DNA of 64,000 bases, from contig DASRJE010000055.1 in NCBI GenBank assembly GCA_035649635.1, positions 1 through 64,000 of the forward strand, read 5' to 3'. Source of the stretch: Gp6-AA40 sp035649635. Its GTDB lineage: Bacteria > Acidobacteriota > Vicinamibacteria > Vicinamibacterales > UBA2999. Of the stretch, positions 36,004-45,051 are shown one piece after another; the stretch's first letter is position 1; each line of letters begins with the position of its first letter. The position numbers and the translations under genes were made by a program. The notes under the pieces are model-generated. The model was not told the DNA's origin and did no database searches. It saw only the letters and a list, made by a program, of their open reading frames with translations.

Positions 36004-36587
36004 GCTGCCCGTCCGTTGACCGGCCTTACGGTGACTGACATCGCGCATCGATTCGCGCCCGTCGCGCGGCACTCCTCTGTCACAACATCCGCATCCAGGT
36101 TGAAGAGCGACATCAATCGGCGTAGCGCGGCAGCATAGAACTCGCAGAGCGGCGCCTTCACCGGTTCGCGGACCTCGCAGAACAGCGAGCTCTGAAGGTC
36201 GACCGCCCCGTGCCATTGCCGCCAACGGACCTTGACACTCGTGTCGCCATACGTGCTTCGCACCATCCATTGGGCGATACTCACGACCACGCGCTTGCGG
36301 AGCGACGGCGGGATCGCCAGGATGAATCGCTTGCGGAATGGTGAAATGGCAGCCACTGTCCAATCAGCCGTGTATTCGCCCGCGCGGGCGGCTATCAGAT
36401 GGTAAGGCGCACCCTCGAGGCGAAGAAAGCTCAGCACCGCCGCCAGCGGTGCCAGGCCGATTCGCCCCTCCCGCAGGCCGGAAGGGTGCAACCAGGCTTC
36501 GTAGAATTCCAGTCGCATCGGGAGGAGGTCCGCGATGCCTTGATGCAGGCTCGCCACGAGAAGTCGGCCTACGGCCGCGTCGGTCAT
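36000..36587 (-). CDS. hypothetical protein with V4R-like C-terminus
   Basis: 195 residues, no signal peptide or membrane helix. The N-terminal half is helical (GIADLLPMRLEFYEAWLHPSGLREGRIGLAPLAAVLSFLR). The C-terminal end (EFYAAALRRLMSLFNLDADVVTEECRATGANRCAMSVTVRP) resembles V4R/heme-NO-binding-like domains, in which a Cys-Arg-ATG-x-x-x-C pattern closes the fold. Such domains bind small hydrophobic ligands or heme. Here it may sense a signal for the coupled TPR protein; this is inference. Confidence 0.55.
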   Translation of the reverse strand: MTDAAVGRLLVASLHQGIADLLPMRLEFYEAWLHPSGLREGRIGLAPLAAVLSFLRLEGAPYHLIAARAGEYTADWTVAAISPFRKRFILAIPPSLRKRVVVSIAQWMVRSTYGDTSVKVRWRQWHGAVDLQSSLFCEVREPVKAPLCEFYAAALRRLMSLFNLDADVVTEECRATGANRCAMSVTVRPVNGRAA

Positions 36588-36791
36588 ACGCTAATATGGG
36601 GGCCGGGAATAGGCCCCCTGTAGTATCGGCGGCGATGCTGGCCACGGGTAGGGTCAGCATGCGTGGTGTATCGCGTCATTTCGTTGTACCGCACCCCGAA
36701 CCCAACCGCAAACTCGATCTAGACGCGTTTACAGGCACAGTATCGACCGCAACCACCATCCACTATCGACCGTCCACGTCCATCTTCGTTA

Positions 36792-38837
36792 ATGATTCTG
36801 CCCGTTCATACTCGCCTTCGCGATCATCTCACCCGCGTGATCGCGACGCTGTACTCACTGGAGCCGGCGGCGGTCACCCCGCCCGTCCTGGAATACACGC
36901 CTAACCGGGACCTGGGCGACCTTGGCACGCCCGCCGCGTTCGAACTGGCTCGCCGCCTGCGCAAAGCGCCGCGAATGATCGCACAGGAAATCGCTGGCGC
37001 GTTCGGAACCCTGATCGGAGTTCGTCAAGTGGCGGCGGCGCCCAACGGATATCTCAATTTCTTTCTCGAGCGTCCCGCATTTCTCCTGGATCGCGTCGCA
37101 CCGGCCTCCTCAGGGGCCGAACCCGGCGCCGGCAAGGCCATCGTCGAGCACACGGCCATCAACCCAAACAAGGCCGCGCATATCGGCCATCTCCGGAATT
37201 CGGCGCTGGGCGATACCCTGGTGCGGGTACTGCGCTTCAGCGGGATCGCGGTCGAAGTCCAGAACTACATCGACGATACGGGTGTCCAGGTCGCCGACGT
37301 CGTCGTCGGATTTCGCGTGCTGGAGAACATGTCGGTGGCAGGCGTGCAGAAGGTCGCCGACACCACGCGATTCGATTACTACTGCTGGGATCTCTATGCC
37401 CGGGTGACCGATTGGTACGGTCAGGACAAGGCTCGGCTGGAAGTCAGGGCTCAGACCCTCCACGACATCGAGCATGGCGGCAATGAAAACGCCGAGATCG
37501 CCGCTTTCGTAGCCGATCGCATCGTCCGATGCCACCTGGCGACGATGGCCCGGATGAATGTCGACTACGACCTCCTGACGTGGGAGGGCGACATCCTGCG
37601 GCTGAAGTTCTGGGCCCAGGCGTTCGAGGTTCTCAAGGCTAAAGGTGCGGTTTACCTCCGCACTGAAGGTCGGCTCGCGGGCTGCTGGGTGATGCCGATC
37701 CAGGAAGAGCTGGAATCGGCTGCTCCGCCTTCGCGCGACGACTCTCAGGCGCGCTCCGGCGAGACGCCTGAAGACGACGAGGATACCGAGGAGCGTGAGA
37801 AGGTCATCGTCCGATCCAACGGAGTCGTTACCTACGTCGGTAAAGACATCGCTTATCAGTTCTGGAAGCTCGGACTGCTCGGCCGCGATTTCCAGTATCG
37901 CGTTTTCACGCAACGCGCCAGCGGTCCGCTCTGGGCGACGAGCAGCGACAATGGCCTGGCAAATCACCCGAGCTTCGGCGGAGCGGCTTACGTCTACAAC
38001 GTCATCGACGTTCGACAGTCGTACCTTCAGAAGTTACTCAAGCAGGCGTTGATTGCGGTCGGTTACCCGGAGGGCGCCCAACGCTCGCACCATTTCTCAT
38101 ACGAGATGGTTGCGCTGTCACATGCGACGGCTCGCGAGCTCGGGTTCGCCCCCGCGCCCGATTCAGAAGAAGCGAAGCGGCCGTTCGTCGAGGTTTCAGG
38201 CCGCAAGGGTCTTGGCGTCAAGGCTGACGACCTGCTGGACATGGTCATCCGGAAGGCGCGCGAGGAAGTAGCGAAACGCAACCCGGAGTTACCGGAAGAC
38301 GAGGCCGCGCACATCGCGGGGCTGATTGGCGTCGCGGCGGTTCGCTATTTCCTGGTCAAGTTTTCACGCGGCAAGGTCATCGCATTCGACCTCGAGGAAG
38401 CCATCAGCTTTCAAGGCGAGACCGGTCCGTACATCCAGTACGCCATCGTCCGCATCAACAACATCTTCCGGAAGCTCCAGGAACGCGATGGCCTCGACGA
38501 GACGGCCCTCATTGCCTCGCTGGAGCGGCTACCCGCCGGGGAGCTTACGGGTGACAACGGACACGAGCTCTGGTCGCTCGTGCTGGAGGCAGCCCGGCTC
38601 GACGAGATCGTCCAACAGGTCATTGCGACGCTCGAATTCTCGGTGCTGGCGAAGTATTTGTTCGGGCTGGCTCAGGCGTTCAATGCCTTTTACAACCTGC
38701 ATCCCAGTCGATCGTCGATCTTGAACGAGGAACGCGATAATGTGCGCCGGTGGCGAGCCGCAGCCGTGATCTACGTTCGTAATCAGCTCACATTGGCGTT
38801 AGATCTCATGGGAATTGGTGTGCCGCAGAGAATGTAG
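36792..38837 (+). CDS. argS: arginyl-tRNA synthetase
   Basis: 681 residues, class I. N-terminal Add1 domain (DHLTRVIATLYSLEP), HIGH motif as AHIGHLRNSALGD, and KMSKS-like GRKGLGVKADDLLD. The DALR anticodon-binding domain ends the protein (RAAAVIYVRNQLTLALDLMGIGVPQRM). An acidic insertion (DDSQARSGETPEDDEDTEERE, residues about 316-336) makes it longer than E. coli ArgS. It charges tRNA-Arg. It is followed 14 bases later by an amidotransferase gene. Confidence 0.95.
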   Translation: MILPVHTRLRDHLTRVIATLYSLEPAAVTPPVLEYTPNRDLGDLGTPAAFELARRLRKAPRMIAQEIAGAFGTLIGVRQVAAAPNGYLNFFLERPAFLLDRVAPASSGAEPGAGKAIVEHTAINPNKAAHIGHLRNSALGDTLVRVLRFSGIAVEVQNYIDDTGVQVADVVVGFRVLENMSVAGVQKVADTTRFDYYCWDLYARVTDWYGQDKARLEVRAQTLHDIEHGGNENAEIAAFVADRIVRCHLATMARMNVDYDLLTWEGDILRLKFWAQAFEVLKAKGAVYLRTEGRLAGCWVMPIQEELESAAPPSRDDSQARSGETPEDDEDTEEREKVIVRSNGVVTYVGKDIAYQFWKLGLLGRDFQYRVFTQRASGPLWATSSDNGLANHPSFGGAAYVYNVIDVRQSYLQKLLKQALIAVGYPEGAQRSHHFSYEMVALSHATARELGFAPAPDSEEAKRPFVEVSGRKGLGVKADDLLDMVIRKAREEVAKRNPELPEDEAAHIAGLIGVAAVRYFLVKFSRGKVIAFDLEEAISFQGETGPYIQYAIVRINNIFRKLQERDGLDETALIASLERLPAGELTGDNGHELWSLVLEAARLDEIVQQVIATLEFSVLAKYLFGLAQAFNAFYNLHPSRSSILNEERDNVRRWRAAAVIYVRNQLTLALDLMGIGVPQRM

Positions 38838-38851
38838 GCTTCGAAGGTGCC

Positions 38852-39550
38852 ATGCCGATCATTGCCATAACGCCTTGCGACAAGCTTCGCGACTACGAAG
38901 AGTCCGTTCGACGAGCGGGCGCGGAAGTACGTGTGCTCGACCGCGCGGCTGACCGGCCCGAGGACGTGATTCGGTCGGTGAATGGGATTCTGCTGCCCGG
39001 CGGAGGCGATGTGTTGCCTTCCATCTACGGTGAAGCGGCGCATCCCACCTACTCGGCAGCCGAGCCCGGCCGTGATGATTACGAGCTGGAGCTCGCGCGG
39101 CGAGCCGTCGACGCCGACCTGCCGTTGCTTGGAATCTGCCGTGGCATCCAGGTACTCAACGTCGCGCGCGGTGGTTCGCTCGTGCAGGATATCCAGGAGG
39201 AGATCGGCGTCACCGTCAACCACACGCAACGCGACTCGCCGGTCACCATCGCGCACGAGATCTGGATTTCGGAAGGCAGCCTGCTCGATCGTCTGATGCG
39301 CGAACGGCTCGAAAGCGACTCCTGCCCGGTGAACAGCCGGCACCACCAGGCACCGAAGGTTCTGGGCGCCGGTTTCGCCATCAGCGCCACCGCTCCTGAC
39401 GGTGTGATCGAGGCGATCGAGGATCCCGGCCTGCGCTTCTGCATGGGCGTGCAGTGGCATCCCGAGAACTTCTATCGAACCGGCGAGTTCAGGCCGATCT
39501 TCGAAGGTTTCGTCGAGGCCGCGGCTCGGGTCGTCGGATCCAGGCACTAA
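38852..39550 (+). CDS. class I glutamine amidotransferase-like (peptidase C26) protein
   Basis: 232 residues with the PuuD/gamma-glutamyl hydrolase pattern: NGILLPGGGDVLPSIYGE, nucleophile in LLGICRGIQVLNVARGGSL, and the His-Glu pair in MGVQWHPENF. The family hydrolyses gamma-glutamyl amides such as gamma-glutamyl-GABA. The catalytic triad is complete. No polyamine or GABA genes lie nearby, so the substrate is open. Tight spacing after argS suggests co-transcription. Confidence 0.88.
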   Translation: MPIIAITPCDKLRDYEESVRRAGAEVRVLDRAADRPEDVIRSVNGILLPGGGDVLPSIYGEAAHPTYSAAEPGRDDYELELARRAVDADLPLLGICRGIQVLNVARGGSLVQDIQEEIGVTVNHTQRDSPVTIAHEIWISEGSLLDRLMRERLESDSCPVNSRHHQAPKVLGAGFAISATAPDGVIEAIEDPGLRFCMGVQWHPENFYRTGEFRPIFEGFVEAAARVVGSRH

Positions 39551-39588
39551 GCAGTCAGGCTGGCAATGTAGTCCTTGGTGCAGGGCGT

Positions 39589-41040
39589 ATGAAGCGGATG
39601 ATGATTTGCGCGGTTGTGGTCCTGACCGAAGCGGCATCAGCGTCACAGCCCAGATCAGAAACGCAGGTCTCATCAGGACTACAGCTTCCCGGCGATTCCG
39701 AAATCCGCCAAATCATTTCGGACCGCATCAAAGGATTTGAAAACCGGGTCAGCATCACCGTGGGAATCATCGGCCCGCAGGGCCGGAGGATCGTGTCCTA
39801 CGGATCCTCAGGCACGAACACTCCGCGGTCTACTACCGGCGAAACCATCTACGAGATCGGATCGATCACGAAGGTTTTCACCTCATTGCTGTTGGCCGAT
39901 ATGGTGGAAGCTGGCGAGGTCGCGCTTGACGACCCAGTAGTGAAGTATCTGCCCCATGACGTGACCGTACCAACGCGGGGCGGCAAGCAGATCACGCTGG
40001 CGGACTTGGCGACACATCGATCTGGCCTCCCCCGCATGCCCTCCAATTTCACCGCTGCAGAGCCCATGAATCCCTACGTGGACTATCCCGTCCAGCGGCT
40101 CTATCAATTCCTTTCGAGTTATCAGCTGCAACGCGAGGTTGATTCCGAATTCGACTACTCAAACCTTGGCGCCGGACTGCTGGGACACGCGCTCGCGAGG
40201 CGAGCGGGAACGAGCTACGAGGCCTTGCTTCGGCGACGCGTGCTCGACCCGCTCAAGATGTCCAGCACCGGCATCGCGCTCAGCCCGACTCTGAAGTCTC
40301 GGCAGTCGCAACCCCATTCATCTGTATTTCAACTTGCTCCAACGCCACCGTGGGATTTCACGGACGCATTTGCGGGAGCGGGCGCAGTTCGATCAAGCGC
40401 GGACGACATGCTGACGTTCCTGGCAGCGACAGTCGGTTACATACGAACGCCATTGTCCGGCGCCATGGCTCGGATGCTCGCGGTTCGTCGAGAGGCCACT
40501 GATACGTTCAAGATGGGGCTCGGCTGGCGCATCGAACAGCTGGACGGGGCAGAAATGGTCTGGACGGGCGGCGCGACTTATGGTTCCCGGACTTTTGCCG
40601 GCTACGATCCGAAGTCGCGTGTCGGAGTCGTGGTGCTTTCAAATTACAACAGTGGGTCGGGAATCGATGACATTGGACGCCACTTGCTACATGCGCGCAC
40701 GCCGCTCGACACCAGCGCCAGTGTGAAGCCACGAGCGCGAACGGTTTCCAGGGTCCCCCCCGGACTACTGGACGCCTACGCCGGCCGCTATCGATTTTCC
40801 AACAACCAAATCTGGTTGGTGCGACGGGAGGGGAATCGCTACTTCGTCAAGAAGCCGGGCGAAGCAGAATTCGAGATCTTCCCCGAAGGCGATTTCGAGA
40901 AAGGGAGTGACGACTTTTTTTCGAACTCTATGGATGCGTTGTTCACTTTCGATTTCGAGAAACCGTCGGCGAGCCTGGCGAATCGGCTCACCTTTTCATG
41001 GGCGTTCTTGGATCCTCAGCGCGCCGAACGGATCGATTGA
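39589..41040 (+). CDS. serine beta-lactamase-like hydrolase, secreted
   Basis: 483 residues from ATG 39589, signal peptide (MICAVVVLTEAASA). The class C beta-lactamase fold has SxxK in GSITKVFTSLLLAD, YxN in FDYSNLGAGLLGHAL, and a Gly-rich GGATYGSRTFAGYDP in place of the KTG motif. A C-terminal lipocalin-like extension (LLDAYAGRYRFSNNQIWLVRREGNRYFV) follows. Such proteins are usually peptidases or esterases rather than antibiotic-resistance enzymes. It is the last gene of the argS run; intergenic hairpins follow. Confidence 0.85.
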   Translation: MKRMMICAVVVLTEAASASQPRSETQVSSGLQLPGDSEIRQIISDRIKGFENRVSITVGIIGPQGRRIVSYGSSGTNTPRSTTGETIYEIGSITKVFTSLLLADMVEAGEVALDDPVVKYLPHDVTVPTRGGKQITLADLATHRSGLPRMPSNFTAAEPMNPYVDYPVQRLYQFLSSYQLQREVDSEFDYSNLGAGLLGHALARRAGTSYEALLRRRVLDPLKMSSTGIALSPTLKSRQSQPHSSVFQLAPTPPWDFTDAFAGAGAVRSSADDMLTFLAATVGYIRTPLSGAMARMLAVRREATDTFKMGLGWRIEQLDGAEMVWTGGATYGSRTFAGYDPKSRVGVVVLSNYNSGSGIDDIGRHLLHARTPLDTSASVKPRARTVSRVPPGLLDAYAGRYRFSNNQIWLVRREGNRYFVKKPGEAEFEIFPEGDFEKGSDDFFSNSMDALFTFDFEKPSASLANRLTFSWAFLDPQRAERID

Positions 41041-41224
41041 TCCGGCTCCCAAAAAAGGCCGGTGCTTCAGCGCCCTGTTAAAGCGATTTCCTTTCGCGAG
41101 AACGCGGGCGAATGCCCGCACCGCGAGAACGATGCGGGGAATGCTACGCGAAGAGGAACCACGTCCAAGCGTGGCCGTTGCCGCGTCCCAAGTATGTTGC
41201 AGGGACGCGGCCTGATGGACTGGC
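41041..41224. repeat. hairpin-rich gap between convergent genes
   Basis: GCGGGC-GAAT-GCCCGC lies near 41104-41119, and GCCGCGTCCC (41179-41188) pairs perfectly with GGGACGCGGC (41201-41210). No U-tract follows either. The gap separates the serine hydrolase and the DUF6152 gene and holds no plausible coding frame. The hairpins are probably bidirectional terminators or REP-like remnants. Confidence 0.6.
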
Positions 41225-41647
41225 TTATTTCTCGGGACGTTCGTCGGGCGCCCCAGTGCCGGAGGAGCCGACAAAGAGCTTCTTGCCATCTGGGAACGTG
41301 ATGTCACGACCGTTGGCGCGATTGGCGCCATCCTTCGCCTGGAACCCTTCGACCAGGATCTCGGTTCCCTCGGGCAGCGAGTTCTTGGTCCACCCACGGC
41401 GCAGCAGCGCGTTCGGCGCGCCACCCTCGACCATCCATCGCTCAACCTTGCCGGTCACAGGATCCTTGACGTCTATGTGGATCCACGAGTGCGGGTTGAT
41501 CCACTCCATCTTGACTACGGTGCCGCGCAGCTTCACCGGGCGCTTGGCGTCGAACTCGGCGGCAAAAGAATGATGTGCAAACACCGGCGCGGCCATTGCG
41601 ACAACAAGCCCAGCGGCGGCAACACAGTTGACCAGTTTGGTGACCAT
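41225..41647 (-). CDS. DUF6152 family secreted protein
   Basis: 140 residues from ATG 41645-41647, seven bases after AGGAGA. Signal peptide (LVNCVAAAGLVVAMAAPVFA), then HHSFAAEFDAKRPVKLRGTVVKMEWINPHSWIHIDVKD and WMVEGGAPNALLRRGW. Same family as the protein at 9994-10365, with GRDITFPDGKKLFVGSSG at the end. The His-His after cleavage and the WTNPH/WINPH motif are conserved in both. Role unknown; it may bind a small ligand in the periplasm. Confidence 0.8.
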   Translation of the reverse strand: MVTKLVNCVAAAGLVVAMAAPVFAHHSFAAEFDAKRPVKLRGTVVKMEWINPHSWIHIDVKDPVTGKVERWMVEGGAPNALLRRGWTKNSLPEGTEILVEGFQAKDGANRANGRDITFPDGKKLFVGSSGTGAPDERPEK

Positions 41648-41926
41648 CGTATCGTCTCCTGCTCGAGCGGTACGTTTCACTGCACCGCTGCCACTATCGT
41701 ATGCAGCAGGATCCGCACCGTTCCTGAAGTTTCAATTAACTTCTCGACAGACTTGTCTGGGTTCCCACGACCAGAGACAGAACTGTGGATTTTTCACAGC
41801 CGTCCGCGCAGAACTCGACACCGAGCCTCTCAAAACGCCAGCAATCTCGAACTCTTTCCCATCATGTGCTGGCCTGCGTCTTGCTCGCGGAGCCACGGGA
41901 TACTCGCAATACCGAAAGGGACCTTG

Positions 41927-42178
41927 ATGCCTCGATCCAGCAAGCCGCAACCACCTGCTCCAACCGGACCTCGCCTCGTGAAAGCCGCATCCAAGACATT
42001 GCCGCAATCCGACGTGACGTATGCGCAGATTGCGCTGCGCGCATACGAGCTCTTCGCGCAAGAGGGTTTCATGCACGGCAACGACGTCGATCATTGGTTG
42101 AGAGCTGAACGTGAGCTCAAGGGCGTCGCGACGGTGGCGCGCCCAAAACGCGTTGCCGGAACTCGCGCACGGCCGTAG
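41927..42178 (+). CDS. DUF2934 domain protein
   Basis: 83 residues from ATG 41927, with GAAAGGGA upstream. A basic Pro-rich N-terminus is followed by IALRAYELFAQEGFMHGNDVDHWLRAERELKG, a clear DUF2934 motif, and a basic tail. These short proteins are abundant in Acidobacteria and Proteobacteria, with no defined function. The 246-base divergent region upstream contains a CTGTG/CACAG hairpin with a T-rich loop near 41780-41798; nothing else stands out there. Confidence 0.75.
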   Translation: MPRSSKPQPPAPTGPRLVKAASKTLPQSDVTYAQIALRAYELFAQEGFMHGNDVDHWLRAERELKGVATVARPKRVAGTRARP

Positions 42179-42208
42179 GGCGCCGAACGTAGAGCCAGGT
42201 CATTACGT

Positions 42209-42232
42209 GTAGAGGCGAGTCTCTGGACCCGC
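42209..42232. repeat. GTAG-footed imperfect hairpin
   Basis: GTAG (42209-42212) leads into AGGCGAGTCT and GGACCCGC, an imperfect stem of the GGCGGGTCT type. It lies between the convergent DUF2934 and RNA methyltransferase genes, five bases before the latter's stop. Confidence 0.5.
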
Positions 42233-42236
42233 ATGG

Positions 42237-43505
42237 CTATCCGCGCGCAAGAACCGCGACCGTTTCGACGTGCGCCGTGTTGGGAAACAGATCGATGCCG
42301 CTGAGGTCTGCTAATCCATAGCCGGCGTCGTGCAGGGCGCGAGTGTCGCGTGCGAGCGTCGCAACATCGCATGACACATAAACGATACGCCGCGGTCGCA
42401 ACCTCGTGACGTGCGCGAGCGTCTGCTTCGAGATCCCGGTGCGCGGGGGATCGACGATGACGGTCGCATCTGACACCTCACGCGGTCTCACCGAGCCGAG
42501 GTACGTCTCGACGCTTCGCCGGATGGCGGTGATGCGGCCTTTGAATGGTTCGGCATTGCGCGCCAGATCTGTCCCGGCGACGGGGTCACCTTCGACGGAA
42601 GTCACCGGTTCCCACCCCGCTGCGGCGAGTGACAATCCGAACAGGCCGACCCCGGCGTACAGATCGATCACCGGGCCGCGCGGCACCAGTGCCACGACGC
42701 GACGGACAAGCTGTTCGACCAGGAATCGATTGCCCTGGAAAAACGCTCTGACATCGCGACCGAGCGAGAGCCGGTGTCCTGGGTCCTCGTCCGCCTGAAT
42801 CGAGTCTGTGACACAGGTTGCGCCAGCGACTCGAACCACCCCCGGGCGATCGGCACGTTCGGCCGAGAGGCCGACGAGTCCTTCGACGATCGCCGCGTAC
42901 GTGGAAGGCTCCGCTTCGGCATGAAGCTCCAGGTGGCAGGCTCTCTCCTGGCCCGGGATGTTCTCGGCAATCTCGATCGCCGCGATATCTCGCAAGGCGT
43001 TGGTGTCGAGTGTGCGTTGCGTAGCAGCGATCCATTCGTGTGTTTCCGGCAGCAACTGACCGGATGTCCCGGGGTCACATACCTGGTGGGTGCCTTCGAG
43101 ATAGAACCCGATCTTTCCGCCGCTCACGTGAAGCCTCGCACGCATGCGATAACCACGCTCGGGCGATCCGGTGACCAGTGGCGGGTCCTCGAGCGGAAGC
43201 CGGCCGATGCGCCTGAATGCGTCCTCGATGATCTCGCCCTTGAGTGTGAGTTGCCTCGGGTACGCGATGTGCGCGAACACATTGCCCCCACAGCGCGCGT
43301 CGCCCACCGTCGCCCTGCGATCGACGGAGGGCTGGAGGACCTCCGTCACCTCGGCAAACACGACACCGCGTTCTGTTCGTTCGAGACGCGCCGAGACGCG
43401 TTCACCGGGGATCGCGCCCGACACGAGCACGACACGGCCGTTGTGACGGGCCAGCATCCGGCCACCTGCGGCAGCCTTCTCGATATCGAGTGTTAAGACG
43501 GACAT
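42237..43505 (-). CDS. TrmA/RlmD-type RNA uracil-C5 methyltransferase
   Basis: 422 residues from ATG 43505 (TTG at 43529 is a poorer start). N-terminal TRAM-like beta domain (LDIEKAAAGGRMLARHNGRVVLVSGAIPGERV), then a Rossmann fold with DLYAGVGLFGLSLA, VDPPRTGIS and the catalytic Cys in VYVSCDVATLARD, ending with the base Glu in AHVETVAVL. The cluster cysteines of RlmD are not evident. It methylates U in tRNA or 23S rRNA; the exact target is not decidable. Last gene of the long minus-strand run. Confidence 0.85.
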   Translation of the reverse strand: MSVLTLDIEKAAAGGRMLARHNGRVVLVSGAIPGERVSARLERTERGVVFAEVTEVLQPSVDRRATVGDARCGGNVFAHIAYPRQLTLKGEIIEDAFRRIGRLPLEDPPLVTGSPERGYRMRARLHVSGGKIGFYLEGTHQVCDPGTSGQLLPETHEWIAATQRTLDTNALRDIAAIEIAENIPGQERACHLELHAEAEPSTYAAIVEGLVGLSAERADRPGVVRVAGATCVTDSIQADEDPGHRLSLGRDVRAFFQGNRFLVEQLVRRVVALVPRGPVIDLYAGVGLFGLSLAAAGWEPVTSVEGDPVAGTDLARNAEPFKGRITAIRRSVETYLGSVRPREVSDATVIVDPPRTGISKQTLAHVTRLRPRRIVYVSCDVATLARDTRALHDAGYGLADLSGIDLFPNTAHVETVAVLARG

Positions 43506-43512
43506 CCGCTCG

Positions 43513-44244
43513 CTAATCCTCGAAGGCAATCACCGGCAAACGGTAACGCTCACGAACCAGGCGCGCCACGGCGCCGCGGCGCGCTTCTTCGAAGGCAGTG
43601 CCCGGCAGACGATCCTTGAAAGGAGCCAGCTCCTCGGCGGCTTCTACGTCGAGCTGCGCACGCGTCGCCGCATCACATCGGTGCTCGGCCGCCTGCATCA
43701 GTTCCCGATCCATCGCTCTCAATCGATCGACGAGCTCCCGGCGTCCTTCACCGCGAAGCGACCTGGCCTCGGAGCGGCGACCGTCGAGTTCTCTGATCGC
43801 GGCATCGAGGGCATCGTCGAGGGAACGGTCGGCCCCCGCGCGAAGCGTCGTGAGGCGCGCAATGATGCGGTCCAGGTGGGCCGGCAACGATCCATGCCTA
43901 CGTTCATGCGAGTCGGAAGATCCCGAATCGCTCGTCATCGTGGCAGAACCGAGGCGCTCCTCCCTGGCGATGCCGACGGCACGCCGCCATTCGTCGAATG
44001 CGTCGAGGACGTCGGCCTCGCAGAACTCGATCCGCACGGGCCGGCGACGAGGACCTTTCGCGTAGTACCGCTCGAAGTATCGATCGATGCCCTGACACGC
44101 GATCTTGATAGGCACTCCCTGGTTCGCCCATCCCAGCACCTGTTCGAATGCCGGCCCGACGATTCGAATCAGGTGGCCATCGTTCTTGCGACACAAATAC
44201 GCTTCGATCGCCCGGCAGTACTGATCGGCGGGCCCTACAACCAC
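43513..44244 (-). CDS. conserved hypothetical protein between birA and the methyltransferase
   Basis: 243 residues, soluble, very rich in Arg, Glu and Ala. The N-terminal third (GPADQYCRAIEAYLCRKNDGHLIRIVGPAFEQVLGWANQGVPIKIACQGIDRYFERYYAKGPRRRPVRIEFCEADV) looks folded. The rest is helical, probably coiled coil (residues about 120-225). No family is recognised. It overlaps birA by ten bases and ends eight bases before the RNA methyltransferase start. A DNA/RNA-related scaffold is conceivable, but nothing proves it. Confidence 0.6.
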   Translation of the reverse strand: MVVGPADQYCRAIEAYLCRKNDGHLIRIVGPAFEQVLGWANQGVPIKIACQGIDRYFERYYAKGPRRRPVRIEFCEADVLDAFDEWRRAVGIAREERLGSATMTSDSGSSDSHERRHGSLPAHLDRIIARLTTLRAGADRSLDDALDAAIRELDGRRSEARSLRGEGRRELVDRLRAMDRELMQAAEHRCDAATRAQLDVEAAEELAPFKDRLPGTAFEEARRGAVARLVRERYRLPVIAFED

Positions 44245-45032
44245 CTGACTTCTCCCGACCGAATCTTCTGCGTTTGGCCACCCACCTTCACGATTAGCGC
44301 GCCATCATCGTCGATGTTTTCCGCGAGCCCGACCTGGTACGTCCCCGCCGACTCCCATTCAACACGGCGGCCCAGCATCGGCGCCGCGCGCCGGCGCCAC
44401 GCATCGACGACCTGTCCTCCGCGCCCGCTTTGCAGCTCTCGATAGCGCGATGCCAACGCCGCGAGACACTCGGCCAACACGAGGCCGCGATCGACGGGGC
44501 AACTGAGCTCCGCTTCGATCGATGTCGCGCGCGCAGCGACATCGGGAGGATACGCGGCCGACTGAACATTGATCCCGATGCCCAGCACCACGTGGCCAAC
44601 GGCGCCTTCGGCCAGGATGCCGGCGAGCTTCCGTCCACCGACGTGCACGTCGTTCGGCCATTTTACGTGCGGAGACAGACCCGTCGCGGAGGCAATGCCC
44701 TCGGCGACCGCGACGCCGGCTGCGATCGTCAAGAGGGTCGCGACCGTGACAGATGGCCGGAGCACGACGGAGGCGTAGATGCCGGCGCCCGACGGTGATG
44801 CCCACGTGCGTCCCAGTCGCCCGCGGCCGGCGGTTTGCCGATCGGCGAGGACGACCAGCCCCTCGGCCGCGTTTCGATCGGCCATTGCACCGGCAAGGTC
44901 GTTGGTGGATCCAACCTCGGAGTACCAGAGGATCTGCTGCGCGAAGATGCCAAGGCGGTCACGCGTCACCGCCAGGCCGCTCGCAAATTCCTCCGGGAGG
45001 GAAATGGGGTCAGACCCCCTGAGTCTCTCCAT
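44235..45032 (-). CDS. birA: biotin--[acetyl-CoA-carboxylase] ligase
   Basis: 265 residues: EVGSTNDLAGAMAD, the biotin loop ADRQTAGRGRLGRTWASPSGAGIYASVVLRP, HVKWPNDVHVGGRKLAGILAE, and a C-terminal SH3-like domain. No N-terminal winged helix, so it is a ligase only, not a repressor. It biotinylates carboxylases such as acetyl- and propionyl-CoA carboxylase, the latter upstream of methylmalonyl-CoA. The ATG and first residues (MERLRGSDPIS) are encoded by a family-C palindrome. Confidence 0.92.
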   Translation of the reverse strand: MERLRGSDPISLPEEFASGLAVTRDRLGIFAQQILWYSEVGSTNDLAGAMADRNAAEGLVVLADRQTAGRGRLGRTWASPSGAGIYASVVLRPSVTVATLLTIAAGVAVAEGIASATGLSPHVKWPNDVHVGGRKLAGILAEGAVGHVVLGIGINVQSAAYPPDVAARATSIEAELSCPVDRGLVLAECLAALASRYRELQSGRGGQVVDAWRRRAAPMLGRRVEWESAGTYQVGLAENIDDDGALIVKVGGQTQKIRSGEVRWL

Positions 45033-45051
45033 GTCAAGGGGTCTGACCCCA
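45005..45051. repeat. palindromic repeat family C (GGGGTCAGACCCC)
   Basis: TGGGGTCAGACCCC (from 45005) and GGGGTCTGACCCCA (to 45051) are inverted copies, and each arm is itself nearly palindromic. The element supplies the birA ATG (45030-45032) and the last codons plus TGA (45034-45036) of nadC. The stretch lies wholly within the junction of the two genes. Confidence 0.85.

Noticed and set aside
36004..36363. Longer N-terminus for the TPR protein
   Set aside because: It would overlap the whole 195-residue gene in another frame; the ATGA overlap and signal peptide support the start at 36003.
39589..41040. Antibiotic-resistance beta-lactamase
   Set aside because: The KTG motif is not conserved and a lipocalin-like extension is present, as in acidobacterial esterase/peptidase members; there is no resistance context.
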